A stretch of DNA of 64,000 nt from Agriotes lineatus (Eukaryota > Arthropoda > Insecta > Coleoptera > Elateridae), in the NCBI GenBank assembly GCA_940337035.1, contig CALNHX010002294.1:1-64000 (forward strand). The letters run 5' to 3'. Made by a program: the position numbers and the translations under genes. Shown piece after piece: positions 55,985 through 64,000 of the stretch. Each line of letters begins with the position of its first letter. Within the stretch, counting starts at the first letter, position 1. Under the pieces are notes generated by a model, which was given only the letters and a program-made list of their open reading frames with translations, was not told where the DNA came from and searched no databases.

Positions 55985-57308
55985 TTTTTTGAGGACTCAT
56001 TCAACATTGTAAATCTAAAAATTATAGTCATTTGTTCGATATAACTAATATCCGGTGTACAGTCAAGAATGATAGAATAGTATTTACATTTTCTAATTAA
56101 ATCCAAAATATTATTTCTAATTTTGTTACCAATGACATCTATTATTTCATTCTGAATTTTGTCCCCTAAATAATTTACCATTCGTGTTTCATCTTTTTGT
56201 GACTTTTGAGTCCGAAGCACATGTTCTGACATAACAGAATCAAATTTTGAGATCATCTCAACAGCTTTTAAAAAATTACCGTTATTGATTTCCAATAATT
56301 TATTAGATTGCCCGCGTAAAGCAAGACACTGTCGTGACAAATATTGTATTATTAAAATTATTCTCTCAATCACAGCATGCCAGTGCTTTGCTTCTGCATT
56401 CAACAAACGTAGTTGCGTCTGGTTTACAGTTTGTTCTTTTGATAACAATTTTATAAGTTCTAACTGATTTTTAACATTTGCATTGTGAGTATCACTTGTT
56501 TCGTGCCTTGAAATCAATAGTGACAAATGCTGCCAGTCAGAAACACCTTCCTTTTGCGAAAAATTGTTTTGAATTTTGCCAAATATTGTACAGCAAAAGC
56601 AATAAACTGCATTATTTTTTATTGAATAAACTAACCACGGTCTATTAATTTCTTCTCCATTTGGAAGAGAACGGTAGAAATATTTTTTCGAAAACCTTTG
56701 ACCATTTTCATTAGTTGGGAAATTAAATTGCGTTACCTGAACAGGCCCTCTTTCTACTAAAATTTTTGTTAATGTTGTTGATATTATCTCAGGCCACTCT
56801 CCAGGATCATCTGAGGTTGCTGTGTCCTGCTGCGACTGCTGTGAATCTGATGAGCAGCCAAATTTCTTTAGTTCAGAAAGCCTTGATGAGGATGACGTGA
56901 TGGCTTCTTCAGCGTCACCAACTTCTCTTCTCTCTGGTTTTGGAGACTCCGAGTCAGATGAAGTCACCTTCTCTTCCCCAGATTCGGAATCTTCCCTCAT
57001 AATTTCCATTTCGACTTCTTGGACGCACGGCTCATTAAGTGGCCCGGAAAGAGAACTAGAGCTTGATTCTAATGCTTCCGCAAACACATTTTCTGGCTTC
57101 AAATATTTTTCTAAAGTATTGGCCAGTTTTTTCTTTTCTTCTTTTTTTTGTAGACTTTGTTTTCGATACTGAAAACCCGACAGCCTTTTCGTTTTTCTGT
57201 TCTAGAAAAATTATAACAATTTTATTACTTAATACAATTTAAGAATTTGTAGGTAACTATCTGTGTATTGATTGATATATGAGTGATATGTATGTAGGTA
57301 CTTACCAT
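55960..57308 (-). CDS. hAT transposase, N-terminal part (first frame), split start codon
   Basis: ATG at 57306-57308 is followed immediately by a GTAAGT donor. A 104-bp intron ends in TTTTTCTAG at 57202, and the frame reopens at 57201 as NRKTKRLSGFQYRKQSLQKK, a typical basic N-terminus. An acidic Ser-rich region follows, then a TTF-type zinc finger (YSIKNNAVYCFCCTIFG .. HLSLLISRHETSDTHNA) and the first catalytic region KYYSIILDCTPDISYIEQMT. The frame ends at TAG (55960-55962), 22 bases after an A7 run. Without the intron the first in-frame ATG is at 57102. The start model is inferred from splice consensus. Confidence 0.85.
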
Positions 57309-57974
57309 ATTTATAACTTTTCATCAACTTTCTTCAAAACACAATCACTAACAAAATTAATTTTCTCTACTCGATCCTCTCTGCAGCCAATTCAAAAATT
57401 AAATGACCAAATAATTATCATTGCACCCATATTACCACAGCTTTAATGTAAGCATCATATAATATTATATTTCTTAAAATCAGCTTTAAACAATTAGGTA
57501 CTTACCGACAAAAGAGATCGCCGACAAAAATAATATAAATACCTACTTCATAAATACGATATGTTTCACAGTCAATAAAAGCCGCCAGCCGCCAGTTTTC
57601 TGAAAAGTCACGTTTTGTTGCTTCTGATAAATATCCGGCTTTTTTGTAGTCATTGCATAAAGATGCATGGAAAGCGTTCCTTCAAGTTGGCTTCGTTTAA
57701 CAATTAGCCGCCACGGAATAAAAACTAACTTCCAGAATTTACATAAACAATAATCCATGTAACCATATTATCAGGTGTTCATTTACACAATAAACATTTT
57801 TTTATACCTATATAGGTACATATTTTTGAACTTCTAAAATTTGTAAAGTAAAAAAATTGTACATTTTGTATTTTTTTTGTAATTTGTATATAATTTTTAA
57901 ACCTTTTTGGCCGCCCCTGAATTTGGCCGCCCGTGTGCGGTGCACACATTGCACACTGGCTTGGCGCGGCCCTG

Positions 57975-57982
57975 GTTCGGTT
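57975..57982. repeat. hAT target duplication, right copy
   Basis: GTTCGGTT, identical to 54316-54323. Confidence 0.85.
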
Positions 57983-58262
57983 TCATTTTTAGACACCATT
58001 GATAATAATAGTTACTAGGCAAAGCTAATCATAGTATAATCGATTGGTGTTCCCAGGTATCAATCCTTCTTCAAATTGTGTGCCCTGATTGGTTAATATA
58101 AATTTATATTAAGAGAGGAATAATCAGTAGTTAGTTATATCACAAGACCATCGCAAATAATCGAAAATGCGCTGACTGACGAGACGTGTTGCCTAGAAAG
58201 CGGAGATCGCGTGGTGTTTTGCGGCAATACCTTGAGTCTTATATTAAGAAGGCAATTGCCGA

Positions 58263-58518
58263 GTGATTTTTTAAAAACTCAATTGCAGCAGGCCCTGGAT
58301 AGCCTTAATCAGTTGGCAATACTGAAATGTGACACTGTAAGTCTATGTCAAATTCGAGGTTAGCGTTAGATTTTGCGCCAGTTTTGACACAGAGTGACGC
58401 AAAACCTAACCTGCTAACCTCGAATTTGACACAGTGTCACCAACAATACATTTCAGTATTGCCAAGTGATTAAGTCTATCCAGGGCCTGCTGCAATTCAG
58501 TTTTTAAAAAAATCACCT
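58263..58518. mobile_element. palindromic element carrying core copy 6
   Basis: TGATTTTTTAAAAACTCAAT at the left and the complement at 58518 form outer arms that continue with GCAGCAGGCCCTGGATAG and CAGTTGGCAATACTGAAATG. The inner ~110 bp is the shared core (ATGTCAAATTCGAGGTTAGC to CTAACCTCGAATTTGACA). The outer arms are shared with copy 7 but not with copies 2 and 3. Confidence 0.85.
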
Positions 58519-58619
58519 TGTATTTTCGATTATTATTGACGATCGAATGGTATACAAATAGACTTTTTCATGAGTTTAATAAAATTTGAAAAAACCTATA
58601 ATTTATTATTAAGTAATAG

Positions 58620-58830
58620 TAATTTATTATACAAGACGATAAAGTTAAATTTTATCTACGAGTGAATCGTTTAACGTTGAGACGAAGTCGAGACGTTAAT
58701 GATTCAAGAGTGGATAGAAATAACTTTATCGTCGTGTATAATACAATATTTTTTTCTATAGCAAGAACTTTAACAATTTCAAAAGAAAATAAGGATATTC
58801 AATCACATTTCAAAATGTCAGTAGCTAGAT
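58620..58830. repeat. hairpin module, inverted copy of the 48.4-49.1 kb block
   Basis: TATACAAGACGATAAAGTTA, then GAGTGAATCGTTTAACGTTG, tip GAGACGAAGTCGAGACG, mirror arm, and TTTCAAAAGAAAATAAGGAT with tcaatcacatttc. This reproduces, reverse-complemented, the parts at 48965-49082 and 48388-48475 with the intervening modules absent. Confidence 0.8.
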
Positions 58831-59076
58831 TGGGTTGCTACGATAATGCGCAGCTGTCATATTTAATTTAAACAAAAGTTAGAAAATTAAATTACTTTTT
58901 GCACTTGCGGAACTAAAGTTGGCACTTTAGTCACTTATTTCAGGGACTAAAGTAGCTCATTTAATCTCTAGGGACAGAAGTAATTACTTTAGCCCTAGGG
59001 ACTAAAGTAAAAATGTTACCGTATCTATGGTAAATTTATGTACACAGGATTCTTAATAAAATTTGTATTTAAAATT

Positions 59077-59283
59077 AATCAGTTGGCAGTACTGAAGTGC
59101 ATTGTCAGTCTATGTCAAATTCGAGGTTAGTAGGTTAGGTTTTGTTTGTCATTTGACACATACTGACGCAAAACTTAACCTGCAAATCTCGAATTTGACA
59201 TAGATTGACAATACACTTCAGTACTGCCAACTGATTCAGGCTATCCAGGGACTGCTGAAATTCAGTTTTTAAAAAATCACTCT
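59077..59283. mobile_element. palindromic element carrying core copy 7
   Basis: AATCAGTTGGCAGTACTGAA on the left, core (about 59107-59210), mirror arm TACTGCCAACTGATTCAGGC and a further TATCCAGGGACTGCTGAAAT on the right only. It is flanked by a ~30-bp direct repeat (TTCTTAATAAAATTTGTATT at 59051 and its near-copy at 59294). Confidence 0.8.
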
Positions 59284-59785
59284 GTACACAACATTCTTAA
59301 TAAAATTCGTATTTGTCAGATTCCAAATTGACAAATTTCAAATTTTTCAAATATTTGATGATAATGTTCCCAAAAGTGCAAAAAATAGCGTATACCACAC
59401 GGGACTAAAGTGCCTAAATCCCTTGAGTGATTATTTCCCTCAGGCCCTACGGGCCCTCAGGAAATAGTATTCACTCGCGGGATTTAATGATGCACTTTAG
59501 TCCCTCATGATATAATATACTATTATATATCCTTGATGTTAAAGTGCTACTTTATCTACCCTTGCTGTTAAAGTAAAACTTGACCTTTTGTTTTAAGTTG
59601 ATAAAATCACACTTTAACATGTGCTATAGAAAAAAATTAATTATAATTAAAATTTATATTCGTTGTTTACCTCTTGTCAGGGATTACGCATTTTTTCGAA
59701 TATACGAGAGTGTCTATAGTTATGGAAATATTTACACCAAGTCACAAGACAAAAGAATGTAACATTTTTCTTTGACTTCTCTATA
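59284..59785. repeat. further hairpin modules
   Basis: Around 59395-59515 a stem with ACGGGACTAAAGTGC and aaatccc and mirror sequences surrounds the tip ccctcaggccctacgggccctcagg. Around 58900-59010 related CTAAAGTGCC/GGGACTAAAGT motifs occur. No gene recognised. Confidence 0.5.
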
Positions 59786-59957
59786 AAATGTGATTTTATA
59801 GACCCAATTGCGTACAAAAAATGCCACTTTTTTAAACACCATTAATTTTTTATTCTCAAACCTTTTTCTTTCGCAAACGTTTTTCGTCAGCAACAGCTCT
59901 CATAATTCACACTCCCCTTTTTAATTTTTCTCAAATTATGACGGCGGCAGAAAAATG
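59786..59957. repeat. second copy of the 36143-36425 repeat
   Basis: TATAAAATGTGATTTTATAG, ttaaacaccattaattttt, TTTCTTTCGCAAACGTTTTT and TCTCAAATTATGACGG match the flanks of the 36143-36425 repeat. The 17-bp array is reduced to about two degenerate units. Confidence 0.8.
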
Positions 59958-60474
59958 TAATATGCAACTCCGACAAAAATTGCTTTTGATGGCCTTGCTG
60001 CCTTGCTTTCTACCGTACACTTATTACATCTCCAGGGATGACTTTGAAATTTGGAATTTCTGCAAAAATCCATTGGTTGGTCGATTTTGTTGAAATTGTT
60101 TTTTGAATAACTGCTCTTAATGCATTTATTATGGCTGGATTTACTTTAGTTTTAATCTCTTTGATTTTCTTAGAAACTGGCTCTAAAACAGGCTATGTCT
60201 GAACATGTTGGTAGATTTTGTATTCAATAAATAGTTCGGAAATCTTCAATGCTTCCCCCGCTACTTTCAAACAATTCCTTTCTTGAGAGCTTGACAATGT
60301 TCTTATGTGTCTTAAAGTAGAAACTATATTTAAAATTAAGTTTTTAGATCGGTCGTTAAATGGTTTCAATGTGATACAAAAGTGAAACGCAAATAACAAA
60401 AAATCGAATATCTTCAGATTAATGGAAATGTGACATTTGAATAATTAAAATTTTAAGGAATTCGAATATTTCTT

Positions 60475-61005
60475 TTTCTACGACCACTACTAAAAGTAGG
60501 CCTTTTAGTACTAGCTTGTTTCACTAAAAACGACGTTTTGTAAATCAGCGTGTTAAAAGTGAAATCAGCGGGTTTTGAATTTAGAATTTTAAACAAGAAG
60601 TGAGGTAATAAAATTATTCTAGTTATTTCTTTCGTTGGACGTGAAGTGTTTTTTAAATAATTATGTAATGAATAAAGTAAAATGTGTACTATTATAATTA
60701 ACTTTTATAACTAACTTTGACAGCTACCGACTGCAGAAACAGTCACTTGCGCCGTCAGGGCCATCTCTTTATTATGACATAAATGATAACTGTCATAAAT
60801 GCAAACCTTTGTTAAATCGACATTTATGGATTAATAACAGTAAATTTAAGGCCGTAGAAAAAATATTGTGTGCAAACTCGTGCTGTAAGTGTTTATGCGC
60901 GAGACATGTTATGAAACTCAGCCTTCGGCTTCGTTTCATAATTTTTATGTCTCGTAAATAAACATCCACTTTTAGCACTTGTTGCATAAATAGCTATTTG
61001 GTTTC
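60475..61005. repeat. second locus of hairpin modules P and Q
   Basis: CTACGACCACTACTAAAAGT (60479) begins half of module Q. At 60893-60990 module P appears reverse-complemented, with GCGCGAGACATG, TTATGAAAC, tip cagccttcggctt, and TTAGCACTTGTTGCATAAAT. A GCCGTAGAAAAAATA boundary lies at 60851-60865. The first locus is at 9970-10262. Confidence 0.78.
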
Positions 61006-61289
61006 CCAGCTGCTGTCAAAAAATGAAAAAATCAACATTTCTATTCAACGTCACAGTTATTTGTTTTTCAAAATATCAAAAAACAAAGCAGGTATCTTTG
61101 ATGCACTTTTTTACGCAGATTAATATTATCTGGTCGGAATTAATATATCGATTATGGTTTTTAAGTTACGACCTAAAACTTTGTTTTTTGAATGCAAGTC
61201 GTAGTTGGCGTTAACTTCATCACAGCTGCAGCATATTCTTGTTACTTTTTTCTACTCCCGCATGTATATATTCTGTTTTCTTCACAATC

Positions 61290-61600
61290 TACAGAATGGA
61301 TATGTAGGCAATTGTAGTTAACTGAACGTATATGATTTCATATCCACACAAGGGTGGATATGAAATACACCAATCACAAACCACGTTAGTCGTGATTACC
61401 TAGGCAACTTTCATTAATTGTTTGTTTTGCAATGGGCACGCCCTGCTGTGCCCTGTTTATGGCAAACGTGATTTTGTTGTAAGATATCTTATTAATTAGC
61501 GTTGAATAAATTTTCTTTTAATTTTCCATTCTTTTCCATTGATAGGTCGTAGAAAAAATACACTGTACAACTCGAGTGGAATGTCCATATCCACTCTCGT
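61290..61600. repeat. inverted copy of the 37.9-38.4 kb repeat
   Basis: ATATGATTTCATATCCACAC with CAATCACAAACCACGTTAGT (61330-61395), then the boundary GTCGTAGAAAAAATA (61546-61560) and gtacaactcgagtggaatgt. Order and strand are the reverse of 37990-38440. Confidence 0.8.
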
Positions 61601-62261
61601 TGTACAAACTACTATTACAGTCGTGTTCATTAAAGTGTTGTACAGCATTTGTGCGTTGTGAATATAAATTAATTACACAAAGTTAAGGAAAGTGTTGTAT
61701 ATACAAATATTTTTAAAGTATACACGTAGGTCTACTTAGATAATGAAATAGTGTGAGCCTTTGTTGAGCAATAACACAACCACCAATAAACTTACAATTG
61801 TCGCTGTACAACACATTTTCGAACGCGACTGTACAATGTCTCCCCGGTTTGAGTTTACAAGATGGAAAACTTTCGTATCTTTAATTTTTCGTAGAAAAGT
61901 AATGATTTATCAAAAGTTTTACTTCTTATGAAAAACCAAAGTGCCATGGATAAATTTGGCATTTGATATACAGTTACAAATTAAGAATATTTGAAAATAG
62001 CTGTGTTACCACAAAAGTACTTCATTTATTACACATGATCTCATAAAAGTAAACCGATATTTCTGAAATTTTGCATGAAACCATCATTTTACATTTTGAG
62101 GTACTTTAAATACAAAAGGTACTTCACCTGAAAAACATGTTTCTTATCTACCGTTCGTGAGGGCTCATGAAGACGTGTAGTTTTTTTGCATGTTAGTATC
62201 ACCTTGTGCGTATAATTTATCCTAGTTAACAAAACATGCATCAATTTTTCTTATTTAATGT
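61601..62261. other. unassigned, with an arm of the 29.6-kb foldback family
   Basis: 61850-61990 (gagtttacaagatggaaaac, agtgccatgg, catttgatatacag) resembles the arms at 29560-29815 and 30460-30715. Otherwise nothing recognised. Confidence 0.4.
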
Positions 62262-62807
62262 TGTAACGACCTTGAAATCAGGCAGCTGCAAACGCTTGAG
62301 AAACAGCCGCCAGGAGACGACCTTGGGGCCAGTTGCGGACGAATGAGTCATTGTTCCGGAGCTTCGGGAAGCGGCCTTGGACCCAGCTGCGGGCGGATGA
62401 GTCATTTTGCAGGTGATGCGAGAGCGGCCCCGATGCGATGCGTCATGCATGTGTCTGGAACTTCGAGGAAATATCGCGGCGTTTCTGGAACCTCTCCCCA
62501 GCGAATATAAATACACGGCCGTCTGAGTTCTCCGGCAGTTCTCATCAGACTCGAAGCGCGTAATATAAATGAACCCGTATATATAATAATATAAATCCTT
62601 AGTGTTTAAGTCGTGAATAAATAGCCACATAAATTAATTGATGTTTAATCCAGCGCATATAAATAAATAGTGTATCGTTGTTAGAAATAGTTCGTAGTTT
62701 AAGTAATTCGTGTGTTTGTAAATAATAATAATTACTCGTTGTAAATAAATGTTTAATGCAAGAAGCGTAGTATAATTTTTAAATAGCCCGAACGTAAAAA
62801 CGTAACA
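62262..62807 (+). mobile_element. candidate solo LTR
   Basis: Starts TGTAACGACCTTG and ends ACGTAACA, 546 bp. It contains a TATAAATA box at 62516-62523 about 25-30 bp before GAGTTCTCCGGCAGTTCTCA, a GC-rich upstream half, an AT-rich downstream half and several AATAAA signals. Flanking ATGT/ATAT differ by one base, fitting an aged 4-bp duplication. No internal retroelement is adjacent. The 129-residue minus-strand frame inside it is not considered a gene. Confidence 0.6.
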
Positions 62808-63115
62808 ATATATAACCAGCAGGCCATGATTTGGAAAACTACGTTGTTTTCAGAATTTGCATTAAATAATAACAATAACAATGCCTGAAAATAAATACTT
62901 AACTTTAAACTACTTTAAGCAACTTTTAAATTGCTCCCAACTCATACTTATGTCTAGTAACTTTTAATATTTGTTATAAATTTAGAACTGTTTTGTTATT
63001 GGAAAGGGGAAAATGGGCTAAAATGCAGTATCGTAGACCACTTCTGCCTAATGCGCAGGAGCTATCATTTAAGGTTAGCTGCAGTTTAAGATTTGTGTGT
63101 ACTTAGCACCCACCT

Positions 63116-64000
63116 ATATTACAATGCGGGGTTAGACAATGCTGCATCCTATCGCCTCAACTCTTTAACATATATGGATAATTTATAATGAGAAATGCCA
63201 CAGAAAACTTTGAAGGTGGTATCTCAATCAATGGACAAAAAGTAAACAACTTACGATACGTCGACAATACGGCTCTGCTCACAAGCAGCGAAGACGACTA
63301 CAAGATATTATAGAGCGTGTAGAAAGAGAAAGCACGAAATTAGGACTCGATCTAAACATGTCTAAAACAAAGATTTTGATTATAGATAGACCACATAACA
63401 ACAGACCCGACATACAAGAAATAAACAGATATGAAGTAGTACAACAGTACATGTATCTGGGGTCGCTAATAACAAACGACGGTTCAACAGAAAAAGAAAT
63501 CAGGAAAAGATGTGAAATGACTAGAACGGCTATTTATTTATTTATTTCGTACTCAGCTAACAGCCGTTAGGCCAATTATAGGCGTCGCTGTGCATTTATG
63601 GGGACTTCCAACCCCACTAATGACTGTCATGATGTTATTATGACAACCGGGACCAACTTTTTTCCGTGGTAGCCGTACCACGAGAAGCAGCCGTGGAACT
63701 GCCGTCCAAGCTCTGGTGCTATGAAAAAACTAACACGAATATGGAAAGACAACAACATATCGAAGAAAATAAAATGCAGATTGGTACAATGTCTAATCTT
63801 CCCCATTATAACATACAGCAGCGAATCCTGGACTCTCAGACAGAAAGAGAGGAAGACAGTCGATGCCACCGAAATGTTCAGCTGGCGGAGAATGCTGAAC
63901 ATTTCATGGACAGAACACCGCACAAATGTATCAATACTCCAAGAACTCAATATCAAGAGACGACTGTCGAACGAAATACAACTCAAAACATTAAGACACT
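63116..64000 (+). pseudogene. LINE H reverse transcriptase, runs off the window end
   Basis: Plus strand: CCILSPQLFNIYG near 63140, GGISINGQKVNNLRYVDNTA around 63215 (catalytic YADD altered to YVDN, losing one Asp), MSKTKILIIDRPHNNRP, VVQQYMYLGSLITNDGSTEK, then an insertion (63530-63722), then KDNNISKKIKCRLVQCLIFP, SSESWTLRQKERKTVDA and MFSWRRMLNISWTEHRTN to the window end. Stops near 63178 and 63312. Confidence 0.83.
63530..63722 (-). mobile_element. truncated retroelement 3' end inserted in LINE H
   Basis: A (TATT)n run at 63533-63547, the complement of an (AAAT)n tail, followed by CAGCCGTTAGGCCAATTATA and further sequence with no LINE H homology. The same reading frame of LINE H resumes at 63723. 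Tail type resembles that at 42598-42620. Confidence 0.65.

Larger units (their letters stand above)
54324..57974 (-). mobile_element. nearly intact hAT transposon (3.65 kb)
   Basis: Flanked by the 8-bp duplication GTTCGGTT. Terminal repeats CCGGACCGCGCCA (left) and the complement of TGGCGCGGCCCTG (right) differ at two positions. Sub-terminal GGCCGCC/GGGGCGGC motifs are present at both ends. The minus strand encodes a transposase of about 880 residues in two frames (see the separate entries). TTF/DUF4371-type architecture similar to ZMYM1-like hAT transposases. Exact duplication and well-preserved coding sequence indicate a recent insertion. Confidence 0.92.

Noticed and set aside
62241..62630. 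129-residue minus-strand frame
   Set aside because: Lies across the candidate LTR, including its TATA box, and shows no domain.

Overview
The window is AT-rich eukaryotic DNA packed with transposable elements and is almost certainly from an insect. The evidence is a goliath-type RING ubiquitin ligase whose introns carry consensus GT/AG ends, BEL/Pao and Ty3/gypsy fragments, several mariner-like elements, hAT elements with TTF/DUF4371-type transposases, APE-type non-LTR retrotransposons, and a tRNA-derived SINE with an (ATT)n tail. A beetle is my best guess for the order, but this is inference only.

The one clearly functional host gene lies on the minus strand between about 31.4 and 23.2 kb. 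It is the 3' part of goliath: the transmembrane exon (31276-31393), a linker exon (28993-29064), two exons that together encode the RING-H2 finger (28849-28928, 28631-28727) and two C-terminal exons (23583-23732, 23192-23512). The protease-associated domain exons are not visible and should lie upstream, at higher coordinates or outside the window. A second host-derived sequence, a HYDIN-like piece at 41.93-43.29 kb (minus), is a pseudogene with four in-frame stops, a frameshift and a retroelement tail insertion.

The rest is transposon layers. At 4.2-5.6 kb there is an Env-like remnant and a ~960-bp foldback. At 9.2-10.9 kb a LINE is split by a hairpin element. At 11.0-13.4 kb there is a BEL/Pao pol remnant with a candidate LTR. 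From 13.4 to 19.6 kb one broken minus-strand LINE is interrupted by a second LINE, a GC-richer insert and an unclassified repeat X. At 25.3-26.8 kb a 20-bp minisatellite fills a goliath intron. At 32.5-36.4 kb there are two mariners, a LINE and a hAT fragment. At 37.1-37.9 kb there is a hAT MITE with an 8-bp target duplication. At 47.3-51.4 kb there are two ~0.7-kb foldbacks and a SINE. At 51.7-53.4 kb a LINE flanks the second copy of repeat X. At 54.3-58.0 kb there is a nearly intact hAT element. From 58.2 to 61.6 kb there is a dense cluster of hairpin modules whose other copies lie at 10, 36, 38 and 48 kb. At 62.3-62.8 kb there is a candidate solo LTR, and from 63.1 kb to the end another decayed LINE.

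The most unusual theme is the abundance of palindromic DNA. A ~110-bp palindromic core recurs at six loci plus one half copy. It sits at the symmetry centre of foldback elements whose outer arms differ between loci, which suggests a family that inserts into, or builds up around, hairpin tips. The second point of interest is the hAT transposase: its two reading frames join exactly at an in-phase A_AAA_AAA heptamer, so the single lesion could be a lost base or a -1 frameshift site.
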